From the NCBI GenBank assembly GCA_964393275.1, contig CAYMTA010000013.1, positions 26,117-90,116 of the forward strand: DNA of 64,000 bases, read 5' to 3'. Shown here piece by piece: positions 37,042-46,416 of this stretch. Every line of letters begins with the position of its first letter. The stretch's first letter is position 1. The DNA comes from SLRI01 sp964393275 (GTDB lineage Bacteria; Pseudomonadota; Alphaproteobacteria; Geminicoccales; Geminicoccaceae). Below the pieces are notes generated by a model. It was not told where the DNA came from. It saw only the letters and a program-made list of their open reading frames with translations, and did not search any database. The position numbers were made by a program, and so were the translations under genes.

Positions 37042-38157
37042 CTAGGATGCGCGAACGATCGCGCCGAGGATCGTGGCGAAGCGGGCGCGCTCGGCGGCGG
37101 TGCCGACGGAGACGCGGATGCAGCGGTCGAGGGGGGCGACGTTGGGCCGGCGGATGAAGACCCCGGCGGCGGCGAGCGCTTCGAGCAGGGCCTTGCCGCG
37201 CTCGGGTCCGCCGCCTTCGGGGTCGACGTCGATGGCGACGAAATTGGTGGCTGATGGCAGGGCGCGGAAGCCGAGCTCCCTGGCAAGCGCCGCATACTCG
37301 TCCCGGCCGCGCGCCACCTCGGCGACGACGCCGGCGACGAAGGCCGAATCGTCGAGCGAGGCGAGCGCCGCCGCCTGGGCCACGCGGCTCACGCCGAAAT
37401 GGTTGCGGATCCTGCCCATGGCCTGGATCACCTCGAGGTGGGCGATGGCGTAGCCGATCCTGAGGCCGGCCATGCCGTGCGCCTTGGAGAAGGTGCGCAG
37501 GCGCACCACCCGGGGGTCGGCCGTGTCGATCGGCGGTGCGGCTGCCGGCGGGGCGAACTCGATATAGGCCTCGTCGAGCAGCACCAGCACGTCGGCAGGC
37601 AGCCCGGCGAGGAAACGGGCGATGGCCGGCGCTTCGTGCCAGGTGCCCATCGGGTTGTCCGGGTTGGCGAGATAGACGAGCCTTGCCCCCTCCCGCCGGA
37701 CCGCCGCCGCGAGCCCGTCCAGGTCCTCGCGGTCGTCCCGGTAGGGCACCGCCGCCAGCCGCCCGCCGAAGCCGGCGACGTGGTAGTTGAAGGTCGGATA
37801 GGCCCCGGCCGAGGTGACCACGGGGTCGCCGGGGCTGGTGACGGAGCGGACCAGCACGCCCAGAAGCTCGTCGATGCCGGCACCGATGACGATCTCGCCA
37901 ACCTCCACGCCGTGCAGCGCCGCCAGCCGCTCACGCAGCTCGAAGGCCTCCGGATCACCGTACCAGGCGGCCCGGCCGAGCTCCCTTCGAATGGACTCGG
38001 CGGCCAGGGGCGAGAGGCCGAAGGCGCTCTCGTTGGCGCCGAGGCGCAGCTCGAAAAGGCGCCCGCGCCGCCGCTCCAGGGCCTCCGGGCCGACGAACGG
38101 GATCGTCGCCGGCAGACCCTGGACGAGGTCGGTGAACCGCGGGCGCGGCTCCGTCAT
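37042..38157 (-). CDS. HisC-like histidinol-phosphate/aromatic aminotransferase
   Basis: Fold type I PLP enzyme of 371 aa. It shows LRLGANESAFGLSP, the substrate motif PTFNYHVAG, NPDNPMGTW, LLDEAYIEF, and the PLP lysine in RTFSKAHGMAGLRIGYA (K225), typical of the HisC family. Histidinol-phosphate:2-oxoglutarate transamination is the family role. However, it is outside any his operon, next to an aldehyde dehydrogenase, so a paralogue acting on another amino acid is equally possible. Confidence 0.85.
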   Translation of the reverse strand: MTEPRPRFTDLVQGLPATIPFVGPEALERRRGRLFELRLGANESAFGLSPLAAESIRRELGRAAWYGDPEAFELRERLAALHGVEVGEIVIGAGIDELLGVLVRSVTSPGDPVVTSAGAYPTFNYHVAGFGGRLAAVPYRDDREDLDGLAAAVRREGARLVYLANPDNPMGTWHEAPAIARFLAGLPADVLVLLDEAYIEFAPPAAAPPIDTADPRVVRLRTFSKAHGMAGLRIGYAIAHLEVIQAMGRIRNHFGVSRVAQAAALASLDDSAFVAGVVAEVARGRDEYAALARELGFRALPSATNFVAIDVDPEGGGPERGKALLEALAAAGVFIRRPNVAPLDRCIRVSVGTAAERARFATILGAIVRAS

Positions 38158-38184
38158 CGCTGGCTGCGCCTCGGCCCCAGGGCC

Positions 38185-39630
38185 TCAGCCATAGGCGATG
38201 TTGACGAACTTGGCGTCCAGGTAGTCATGGAGTCCCTGGCTGCCGTTCTCGCGACCGAAGCCGGAGTGGTTGACCCCCCCGAACGGCATCTCGGCCGTCG
38301 CCGCGGCGAAGGTGTTGACGCCGACGATGCCGGTCCGCAAGGCTTCCGCGGTCGCCTGGGCCAGCTTCTGGTTGCCGGTGAAGACGTAGCCGGCGAGGCC
38401 GTAGCTCAGGCTGTTGGCGCGGCCGATCACCTCGTCGAAGGTCTCGAAGGTGGTGACCGGGGCGATCGGCCCGAAGGGCTCGTCGTTCATCACCCGCATG
38501 TCGTCGCGCACGTCGCTGAACACGGTCGGCTCGAAGAAGAAGCCGCGGTTCATGTCCGCCGGCCGCTGGCCGCCGGTCACCACCCTGGCCCCCTCGGCCC
38601 TGGTCTGGTCGACCATCTCCTCGATGAAGGCGAGGCGCTTCCTGTTGACCAGGGGGCCGATCTCGGTGCCGGCCTCGAGGCCGTGGCCGATCTTCATGCC
38701 GGAGAGCGCGCCGGCGAAGGCGTCGGTGAACGCCCGCTCGTGCTTCTTGTGGACGTAGAAGCGGGTCGGCGAGACGCAGACCTGGCCGTTGTTGCGCGAC
38801 TTGCCGGCGGCCGAGGCGAGCGCCGCCTTCACCGGGTCGACATCCTCGTGGATGATCACCGGCGCGTGCCCGCCGAGCTCCATCGACATCCGCTTCACCG
38901 TGTCGGCGGCCCGCCGCATCAGGTGCTGACCGACCGGGATCGAGCCCGTGAAGGTCACCTTGCGGACGAGGTCGCTGTCCATGATGGCCTCGGAGATCAC
39001 CTCGGGCTTGCCGGTCACGAGGTTGACCGTGCCCTTGGGTGCTCCGGCGTCGATGAAGCACTTGACCAGCTCGGCCACCGACGAGGTGCCCTCCTCGGCC
39101 GGCCGGGTGACGATGGTGCAGCCGGTCGCCAGCGCCGGGGCGATCTTGCGCGCCTGCAGGACGACCGGGAAATTCCAGGCGGTGAAGGCACCGACCACGC
39201 CGACCGGCTCGAAGAGGGTCATGAAGCGGTTGTCGGCGTTCCGCCCGGGCAGCGTCTGGCCGAAGATCCGGCGCGCCTCGTCGGCGTACCAGTCGATCAG
39301 CTCGGCCGCCGAGAGCACCTCCGCCTTCGACTGGCCGAGCGGCTTGCCGCATTCGAGCGTCAAAAGCCGGGCGATCCGGTCGGCCCGCTCCTCGACCAGC
39401 ATCGCCGTCCGGCGGAGCACCTTCGAGCGCTCCCAGGCCGGAACGTGGCGCCAGGTCTGGAAGGCCTGATGGGCCGAAGCGATCGCCGCCTCGACATCGG
39501 CCCGCTCGGCCTGCGCCGCGGTCGCCACGACCTCCTCGGTGGCGGGGTCGAGAATGTCGATATGGCCGCCGGCCATGGCCGGATGCCAGGCCCCGTCGAT
39601 GTAGAGGTCGGTATGGTAGGATTCGGCCAT
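38185..39630 (-). CDS. NAD(P)-dependent aldehyde dehydrogenase (SSADH-like)
   Basis: A 481-aa ALDH of the succinate-semialdehyde/GabD-like group. It contains the cofactor region FTAWNFPVVLQARKIAPAL, FTGSIPVGQHLM, the general-base Glu in MELGGHAPV (E251), the catalytic Cys in NNGQVCVSPTR (C285), and EPFGPIAPV. The usual KPAE of the cofactor site reads RPAE (R176), a conservative change. It lies 27 bp upstream of the HisC-like gene in the same direction and may oxidise the aldehyde from an amine or amino acid pathway. Confidence 0.9.
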   Translation of the reverse strand: MAESYHTDLYIDGAWHPAMAGGHIDILDPATEEVVATAAQAERADVEAAIASAHQAFQTWRHVPAWERSKVLRRTAMLVEERADRIARLLTLECGKPLGQSKAEVLSAAELIDWYADEARRIFGQTLPGRNADNRFMTLFEPVGVVGAFTAWNFPVVLQARKIAPALATGCTIVTRPAEEGTSSVAELVKCFIDAGAPKGTVNLVTGKPEVISEAIMDSDLVRKVTFTGSIPVGQHLMRRAADTVKRMSMELGGHAPVIIHEDVDPVKAALASAAGKSRNNGQVCVSPTRFYVHKKHERAFTDAFAGALSGMKIGHGLEAGTEIGPLVNRKRLAFIEEMVDQTRAEGARVVTGGQRPADMNRGFFFEPTVFSDVRDDMRVMNDEPFGPIAPVTTFETFDEVIGRANSLSYGLAGYVFTGNQKLAQATAEALRTGIVGVNTFAAATAEMPFGGVNHSGFGRENGSQGLHDYLDAKFVNIAYG

Positions 39631-39697
39631 GAAGCGCTCCTCGAGTTAGCCAAGTGCAGTCGTGCAGTGCGGCATGTGGCGGTCGGAAGGGCCCGGA

Positions 39698-40420
39698 TCA
39701 ACCACCTGCGTCGCCGTCGTCCCCGAGCACCACCTGCACGCGGCGGTTCTGCCGGCCCTTCTTCTCGATCTTGGCGACCCGCACCGGCCCGATCTCGCCG
39801 GTGCGCCGCACATGGGTGCCGCCGCAGGCCTGCAGGTCGATCCCGTCGATCTCGACCAGCCGGACGCGGCCGTCGCCGCGCGGCGGCTTGACCGAGAGGG
39901 TGCGGACCAGCTCCGGCCGTGCATCGAGCTCGTCGGCATCGATCCAGCGCGCCGTCACCGGCCGGTCGTCGGCGATCCAGGCGTTGAGCTGGGCTTCGAG
40001 GGCGGCCTTGTCGAGCGAGGGCTCGGGAATGTCGAAGTCCAGCCGCCCCTTGCCGTCGCCGATCTGCCCGCCGGTCACGACCCCGTCGACGGCCCGGCAG
40101 AGGAGATGCAGGCAGGTGTGCATGCGCATCAGCCGATGGCGCCGCTCCCAGTCCAGCACCGCCTGCACCGCCATGCCTGGAAGCAACCCGCCCGGCCGCT
40201 CCAGCACATGGGTGATCGCCCCGGGTGCCGCTCCCTTGACGGTGTCGGTGACCGCCAGCCGCTCCCCCTCCGCCACCAGCCAGCCCGTGTCGCCCGGCTG
40301 GCCGCCGGCGCTCGGATAGAAGACCGACCGATCGAGCTCGATCCCGTTCTCCCGCACCTCCATGACGACGGCGCGGCAGTCGCGCAGATACGCGTCGTCG
40401 CGAAAAAGCTCGGTGGTCAT
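39698..40420 (-). CDS. AlaX-type alanyl-tRNA editing protein
   Basis: Free-standing editing domain related to the AlaRS C-terminus, which deacylates Ser-tRNA(Ala) or Gly-tRNA(Ala). The 240-aa length fits AlaX-M. It has an N-terminal beta barrel (VVMEVRENGIELDRSVFYPSAGGQPGD), the zinc motif HRLMRMHTCLHLL (HxxxH), GKGRLDFD, and the second zinc motif QACGGTHV. It precedes the aldehyde dehydrogenase gene in the same direction and diverges from the ABC importer operon. Confidence 0.88.
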   Translation of the reverse strand: MTTELFRDDAYLRDCRAVVMEVRENGIELDRSVFYPSAGGQPGDTGWLVAEGERLAVTDTVKGAAPGAITHVLERPGGLLPGMAVQAVLDWERRHRLMRMHTCLHLLCRAVDGVVTGGQIGDGKGRLDFDIPEPSLDKAALEAQLNAWIADDRPVTARWIDADELDARPELVRTLSVKPPRGDGRVRLVEIDGIDLQACGGTHVRRTGEIGPVRVAKIEKKGRQNRRVQVVLGDDGDAGG

Positions 40421-40550
40421 TGCCGCATCTCCATGCCGATGATCGTCTGCCCCTCTGGAACGGGGCCGTCTTTACACTCGCCGGTATCCTGTCTAGCTCT
40501 ATCGCGGTCAACGCGGTGGGGGGCGCTCCGGCGAGATCGCGACGACCTGC

Positions 40551-40586
40551 CAAGAGCATCGCCTAGAGCATCGCCAAGAGCATCGA
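40551..40586. repeat. Three 12-bp tandem repeats before the ABC ATPase gene
   Basis: Units CAAGAGCATCGC, CTAGAGCATCGC and CAAGAGCATCGA lie end to end, 8 bp before the ATPase ATG. They occupy the place where a ribosome site would be; only a weak AAAGAG follows. Copy-number slippage could alter leader spacing. Confidence 0.7.
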
Positions 40587-40594
40587 AAGAGCCG

Positions 40595-41680
<1,086 letters not shown>

Positions 41681-41686
<6 letters not shown>

Positions 41687-41740
41687 TGCGCAAGGTCCCG
41701 AGCTGATGCGCAAGGTCCCGAGCTGATGCGCAAGGTCGAG
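41681..41740 (+). repeat. Three-copy 20-bp stop-start repeat
   Basis: The unit agctgatgcgcaaggtcccg occurs at 41681-41700 and 41701-41720, and a third copy with the last three bases changed at 41721-41740. Each copy contains TGATG, a stop and a start sharing one base, plus AAGG about 10 nt before the next ATG. The first TGA ends the ATPase gene. ATGs at 41686 and 41706 each read M-R-K-V-P-S then stop, and the ATG at 41726 opens the binding-protein gene. Confidence 0.95.
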
Positions 41741-42835
41741 ATGCCGCGCATCGTCCTCGGCGCGCTCCTCGGGGTCCTCGCCTGCGCCGGCGATCTTTCA
41801 GCCGCCGACACGATCCTCACCGTCGTCACAGGGGGCGCCGCCTACGCGGAGAGCCGGCAGCCGGGTTATCGCGATCCCTACACGGCGCTGCATCCGGACG
41901 TCGAGATCCGCAAGATCGAGAGCCCGGCCGACGCGCCGGACGCGCTGCGCGCCCAGTCGGCGGCCGGCCGGGTGGGCTGGGATCTCGTCCACATGCTGCC
42001 GTCCGACGCGGCACCACTCTGCGAGGAGGGCGTGCTGCTCGAGATCGACCCGGACACGATGCTGGCATCGGCGCCGGACGGAACGCCGGCCAGCCTGGAC
42101 TTCCAGCCGGGCTCGCTCGGCAACTGCTTCGTCGCCGCCGGTGTCCACGCGACGACGATCGCCTTCAACCGGACGATGTTCCCGCCCGACAGGCAACCGG
42201 GCTCGATCGCCGATTTCTTCGATGTCGAGAGCTTTCCGGGCCGTCGTGCCCTGCGGGACCGCCCGGTCGCCAACCTGGAATGGGCGCTCTATGCGGACGG
42301 CGTGCCGCCGGGCGAGATCTACGACGTGCTGGCGACCCCCGAGGGCGTCGATCGAGCGCTCGCCAGGCTCGGTTCGATCAAGGATCACCTGGTCTTCTGG
42401 ACCGAGGACGGCCAGCCGGCGGAGCTTCTGGACAGAAAGGCGGTCGCCTTCGCCTCGGCCGACACGGACCGCCTGCTCCAGCTGGCCGAGGTCGAGCGCC
42501 GGCCGATCGGGATCATCCAGGACGGCCAGGTCCTCGAGTGGCAGGGCTGGGTCGTCCCCGCCCAGGGCCGGAATCTCGAGGCGGTGATCGATTATCTGGC
42601 TTGGCTGACTGACACCCGGCACCTCGCCGACCAGGCCGGGCCCGCTCCTTTCGGCCCCGCCCGACGGAGCTCGGCGCCGCCCGCCTCGACCGACGCCGAT
42701 CGCGCCATCGCCACGGGCCCGCAGGTATCCGTCAGCCCGGACGATCAGCCGGCCTCGCTCGCCCTGGACGCCCATTTCTGGGCCGCTCGGGGTGACGACT
42801 ACCGCGAGCGCTACAGCACCTGGATGCGGCGCTGA
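41726..42835 (+). CDS. Divergent periplasmic binding protein (PotD-like paralogue)
   Basis: A 369-aa exported protein related to the binding protein encoded next (shared blocks: ADFFDVESFPGRRALRDRP, LEWALYADGVPPGEIYDVLA, PEGVDRALARLGSIKDHLVFW). It has a signal peptide (MPRIVLGALLGVLACAG). The family N-terminal VVSWGGAYQDAQ has become TVVTGGAAYAESRQ, and a Pro/Ser/Ala-rich insert (about 308-345) replaces part of the C-lobe. Ligand binding may therefore be altered or lost. The ATG at 41726 belongs to the third repeat copy; an ATG at 41741 has AAGG 5 nt upstream and is an alternative start. Confidence 0.83.
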   Translation: MRKVEMPRIVLGALLGVLACAGDLSAADTILTVVTGGAAYAESRQPGYRDPYTALHPDVEIRKIESPADAPDALRAQSAAGRVGWDLVHMLPSDAAPLCEEGVLLEIDPDTMLASAPDGTPASLDFQPGSLGNCFVAAGVHATTIAFNRTMFPPDRQPGSIADFFDVESFPGRRALRDRPVANLEWALYADGVPPGEIYDVLATPEGVDRALARLGSIKDHLVFWTEDGQPAELLDRKAVAFASADTDRLLQLAEVERRPIGIIQDGQVLEWQGWVVPAQGRNLEAVIDYLAWLTDTRHLADQAGPAPFGPARRSSAPPASTDADRAIATGPQVSVSPDDQPASLALDAHFWAARGDDYRERYSTWMRR

Positions 42836-42925
42836 ATCGAGCGGCCGCGCGGCATCAAGGACTAGTGCGCCGGGGACGGAATTGCGGCAGGATTGCCCGC
42901 ACAGTCGAAACCAGGGGAGGGGAAC

Positions 42926-43969
42926 ATGTCGAGAAATCTGCTCAGGCTGGCGGCGTTCGCCGGCATCGCGGCCATGGCCACCGTGGCGCAGGCCCGGGAT
43001 CTCACGGTCGTCTCGTGGGGCGGCGCCTACCAGGATGCGCAGCGCGAGGTCTATTTCAAGCCGTTCACGGCGGCGACCGGCATAGCGCTGACGGAGGATA
43101 GCTGGAACGGCGGCATCGGCGCCTTGCGCGCCAAGGCCGAGGGCCCGCCGAGCTGGGACGTGGTCCAGGTCGAATCCGACGAGCTCGAGCTGGGCTGCGA
43201 GGAAGGCATCATCGTGCCGCTGGACTGGGAGAAGCTGGGCGGCCGCGACCAGTACCTGCCGACCGCCGTGCACGATTGCGGCGTGGGTGCGATCGTCTGG
43301 GCCACCGTGCTCGCCTACGACGCCGACCGGTATGCCACGAACCCACCCTCGAGCTGGGCGGACTTCTTCGATACCAAGGCCTACCCGGGGACGCGCGCCC
43401 TGCGCACCGGTCCCCGCCAGGCGCTCGAATTCGCGCTCATGGCCGACGGCGTGCCGCTCGACCAGATCTACGAAGTCCTGGCCACCGACGAGGGCATCGA
43501 GCGGGCCTTCGCCAAGCTCGACAGCATCAGGGACAGCCTGATCTTCTGGGAGGCGGGCGCCCAGGCGCCGCAGCTCCTGGCTTCCGGCGAGGTGGTGATG
43601 ACCAGCGCCTATAACGGCCGGATCACCGCCGCCAACCAGGACGAGGGCCGCAACTTCAAGATCGCCTGGGACGCGGGCTTCGTCTACCAGATCGATAGCT
43701 GGGTCATTCCCGCCAACTCCGACAAGGAGGACGAGGCGATGCAGCTCATCGCCTACATGAGCGAGCCCGAGCACCAGAAGCTGCTGCCGCCGATCATTCC
43801 CTACGGCCCGACCAACAAGGACGCCGCGGCCCTGGTCGATCCGGCCGTCCTGCCCAACATCCCGTCGTCGCCCCAGAACATCGACCACGGGCTGTTCTTC
43901 GATGGCGACTTCTGGGTCGATCGGGTCGAGGACCTGAACGCGCGGTTCAACGCCTGGGCCGCGCAATAG
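42926..43969 (+). CDS. Periplasmic polyamine-type solute-binding protein
   Basis: A 347-aa substrate-binding protein of the PotD/PotF (family 1-like) fold: signal peptide ending TVAQA-RD, then LTVVSWGGAYQDAQREVYF, WDVVQVESDELE, PSSWADFFDTKAYPGTRALR, VVMTSAYNGRI and a C-terminal WVDRVEDLNARFNAWA. It delivers an organic cation or similar solute to the permeases downstream. A strong GGAGG precedes the ATG by 5 nt after a 90-bp spacer, so it is probably made in excess of the other subunits. The last base triplets (AATAG) overlap the apparent start of the permease frame. Confidence 0.9.
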   Translation: MSRNLLRLAAFAGIAAMATVAQARDLTVVSWGGAYQDAQREVYFKPFTAATGIALTEDSWNGGIGALRAKAEGPPSWDVVQVESDELELGCEEGIIVPLDWEKLGGRDQYLPTAVHDCGVGAIVWATVLAYDADRYATNPPSSWADFFDTKAYPGTRALRTGPRQALEFALMADGVPLDQIYEVLATDEGIERAFAKLDSIRDSLIFWEAGAQAPQLLASGEVVMTSAYNGRITAANQDEGRNFKIAWDAGFVYQIDSWVIPANSDKEDEAMQLIAYMSEPEHQKLLPPIIPYGPTNKDAAALVDPAVLPNIPSSPQNIDHGLFFDGDFWVDRVEDLNARFNAWAAQ

Positions 43970-45210
43970 CCGGCGCCGGAACGCAGCCCGGCAACGATGC
44001 CGGGGCGCTCCGGCGGGCGCTCCGGCGGGTCGAGCGGCGGCAGCAGCTCTGGGCCTTCGGGCTCACCTTGCCGCTTCTGGCGTTCCTCCTGGCCTTCATG
44101 ATCCTGCCGATCGGCGGCATGCTGCGGCTCGCCGTGGCGAACGGCGAGCTCGAGGCGACGCTGCCGGCGACCACGGCGGCGCTGCGCGACTGGGAGGGGC
44201 CGGGCGTGCCGCCCGAGGCGCTGGTCGCCACCTTCGCCGGGGAGCTGCGGGCGGCGCGCGACGCCCGCACCCTCGGCCCCGTCGGCCAGAGGCTGAATAA
44301 CGCCGAGCCCGGCGACCGCAGCCTCCTGCAGGGCACCGTCCGGCGCCTGCCGGACGAGCCGGAAGGCGACTGGCGCGCCACGCTCGAGGGCATCAACGAG
44401 GCCTGGGGCGAGCCCCGGATCTGGCGCTCCCTGAAGGCGGCCGCCGCACCCTGGACCGATCTCTATCTGCTGCAGGCGCTCGACCTCGAGCGCGACGCGG
44501 CCGGCGGAATCACGGCGGTGAGCGGCGATCGCGCCATCTACCGGAGCATCCTCGGCCGCACCTTCTGGGTCAGCCTCGTCGTCACGCTCGCCTGCCTCGC
44601 CATCGGCTACCCGCTCGCCTACAAGCTGGCGTCGCTGCCGCCGCGCATCGCCAACCCCTTGACCATCCTGGTCCTCTTGCCGTTCTGGACGTCGCTCCTG
44701 GTCCGCTCGGCCGCCTGGATCGTCGTGCTGCAGCGCGAGGGGCCGATCAACCAGGCCCTGCTCGGCCTCGGGCTGATCGACCAGCCGGTGCAGCTCGTCT
44801 TCAACCGGATCGGCGTCTACGTCGCCATGACCCATGTGCTGCTGCCGTTCATGGTGCTGCCGCTCTTGAGCGTCATGCGCTCCATACCGCCCTCGCACAT
44901 GCGGGCGGCGCTCTCGCTCGGCGCACCACCGCTCGAGGCGTTCCTCAAGGTCTACCTGCCCCAGACCCGTGCCGGGATCGGCGCCGGCTGCTTGCTCGTC
45001 TTCATCCTCGCCATCGGCTACTACATCACCCCGGCCCTGGTCGGCGGCGCGGCCGACCAGATGATCAGCTACTTCGTCGCCTTCTTCACCATCCAGACGG
45101 TCAACTGGGGCATGGCGGCAGCGCTCGGCAGCATCCTCCTGGTCGCCACGCTTGCCCTCTACCTGATCTACGCGCGGCTGGTCGGCGTCGACCGGCTGTC
45201 GCTCGGCTGA
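43966..45210 (+). CDS. ABC importer permease 1 (PotB-like)
   Basis: Inner-membrane permease of a polyamine-type importer. TM1 starts near LWAFGLTLPLLAFLLAFMI. A large periplasmic loop of about 130 residues follows, then five TM helices with the EAA-type loop (SLGAPPLEAFLKVYLPQTRAG). The frame is open without any ATG, GTG or TTG from the binding-protein stop until a TTG at 44068, yet the intervening codons encode a normal basic pre-TM1 segment (ALRRALRRVERRQQ). The only candidate upstream is ATA at 43966, overlapping the previous TAG as ATAG (414 aa). TTG would give 380 aa with a clipped TM1. The start is thus uncertain. Confidence 0.85.
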   Translation: MAGAGTQPGNDAGALRRALRRVERRQQLWAFGLTLPLLAFLLAFMILPIGGMLRLAVANGELEATLPATTAALRDWEGPGVPPEALVATFAGELRAARDARTLGPVGQRLNNAEPGDRSLLQGTVRRLPDEPEGDWRATLEGINEAWGEPRIWRSLKAAAAPWTDLYLLQALDLERDAAGGITAVSGDRAIYRSILGRTFWVSLVVTLACLAIGYPLAYKLASLPPRIANPLTILVLLPFWTSLLVRSAAWIVVLQREGPINQALLGLGLIDQPVQLVFNRIGVYVAMTHVLLPFMVLPLLSVMRSIPPSHMRAALSLGAPPLEAFLKVYLPQTRAGIGAGCLLVFILAIGYYITPALVGGAADQMISYFVAFFTIQTVNWGMAAALGSILLVATLALYLIYARLVGVDRLSLG

Positions 45211-45216
45211 CGGCGC

Positions 45217-46041
45217 ATGGCGCGCCAGACACGCACCACCGGCCAGACCCTCGGCCACGGGCTGCTCTGGGCCTGGACGGTGGCGGCGCTCGTCTTCCTG
45301 ATCGCCCCCATCCTCGTCATCGTCCCCTTGTCGTTCAGCGCCGGCGCCTTCCTGTCGTTTCCGCTGCCCGGCCTGTCGCTGCGCTGGTACGCCGAGCTCT
45401 GGCAGGCCGATGTCTGGTGGAGCTCGCTCGCCAACAGCCTGATCGTCGGCACGGGCGCCACAGCGATCGCCGTCGTCCTCGGCACCGCCGCCGCGGTCGG
45501 CCTCGCCATGGCGCGCTTCCCGGGCAAGGACGCGCTCATGGCGGTGCTCATCTCGCCGCTCGTCGTGCCGCTCGTCATCGTCGCGGCGGGCACCTACTTC
45601 TTCTTCATCCCCTTGGGCCTGACCGGCACCCTGCTTGGCCTGACGCTCGTCCATGCCGCCCTGGGGGCCCCCTTCGTGCTGATCACCGTGGGCGCCACCC
45701 TCGTCGGCTTCGACCGCAACCTCGCCCGCGCCGGGGCCAGCCTCGGCGCCGCGCCCCTCGTGGTCTTCCTGCGGATCACCATGCCGCTGATCGCACCGGG
45801 CATGATCTCGGGCGCGCTCTTCGCCTTCATCACCTCGTTCGACGAGCTGGTGGTGGCGCTCTTCCTCACCGGCCCCGGCCAGCGCACCCTGCCGCGCCAG
45901 ATGTTCGACGGCATCCGCGAGAACCTGAGCCCGACCATCCTCGCCGTCGCGACCATCCTGATCGTGATCTCGATCCTGCTCCTGACCACCGTCGAGCTGC
46001 TGCGCCGACGCAGCCTGCGCCTGCGCGGGATAAGGGAGTAG
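45217..46041 (+). CDS. ABC importer permease 2 (PotC-like)
   Basis: A 274-aa inner-membrane permease with six hydrophobic helices. It has an N-terminal WTVAALVFLIAPILVIVPLSF helix and the EAA loop (RAGASLGAAPLVVFLRITMPL, about 168-188) that contacts the ATPase. It begins 6 bp after permease 1 and ends the importer operon. Together with the ATPase, two binding proteins and permease 1 it makes a complete type I importer, probably for polyamines or related amines. Confidence 0.92.
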   Translation: MARQTRTTGQTLGHGLLWAWTVAALVFLIAPILVIVPLSFSAGAFLSFPLPGLSLRWYAELWQADVWWSSLANSLIVGTGATAIAVVLGTAAAVGLAMARFPGKDALMAVLISPLVVPLVIVAAGTYFFFIPLGLTGTLLGLTLVHAALGAPFVLITVGATLVGFDRNLARAGASLGAAPLVVFLRITMPLIAPGMISGALFAFITSFDELVVALFLTGPGQRTLPRQMFDGIRENLSPTILAVATILIVISILLLTTVELLRRRSLRLRGIRE

Positions 46042-46111
46042 GAGCTCGTCGTTCTCGTATTGCTCCAGGCGATGAGCTAGGCAGGCGGACTGGGTCCGGT
46101 CGGAGGGGCGC

Positions 46112-46357
46112 ATGGAGATCATCGACATTCGCGAGGCGAGGATTCACCTCTCGCGGCTGGTCGACGCCGCCGCGAAGGGCAAGCCCTTCATCATCGCCAA
46201 GGCCGGCAAGCCGTTGGTCAAGGTCGTGTCGCTCGCGACCAGGGAGGAGATCGCCAAGCGGCGCATCGGCTTCATGGACGGGCAGATGAAGGTGCCGGAC
46301 GACTTCGACGAGATGTTCCGCGAGGAGATCGAGAAGATGTTCTACGGCGACAAGTGA
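46112..46357 (+). CDS. Phd/YefM-type antitoxin, orphan
   Basis: An 81-aa protein with the Phd/YefM N-terminal DNA-binding fold: MEIIDIREARIHLSRLVDAA and GKPFIIAKAGKPLVKVV. The C-terminal acidic-aromatic tail (DDFDEMFREEIEKMFYG) would wrap a VapC/PIN toxin. No intact toxin follows; only 17 codons of a possible toxin start overlap its stop. It is likely autorepressing if its promoter is intact. Confidence 0.88.
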   Translation: MEIIDIREARIHLSRLVDAAAKGKPFIIAKAGKPLVKVVSLATREEIAKRRIGFMDGQMKVPDDFDEMFREEIEKMFYGDK

Positions 46358-46407
46358 GGCGGCTTCTCCACACGCAAATGCGCTTTCGAGCGATCCGGCT
46401 CGTCTGA
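46354..46407 (+). pseudogene. Truncated PIN/VapC toxin start
   Basis: A GTG overlapping the antitoxin stop (GTGA) opens a 17-codon frame VRRLLHTQMRFRAIRLV. Its first residues resemble the M-R-x-L-L-D-T-H/Q start of PIN-domain VapC toxins, but the catalytic Asp position reads His and the frame then degenerates. The usual toxin gene of about 390 bp is missing, with the SDR gene stop only 10 bp further on. This is tentative because so little sequence remains. Confidence 0.4.
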
Positions 46408-46416
46408 TCACCGCTC

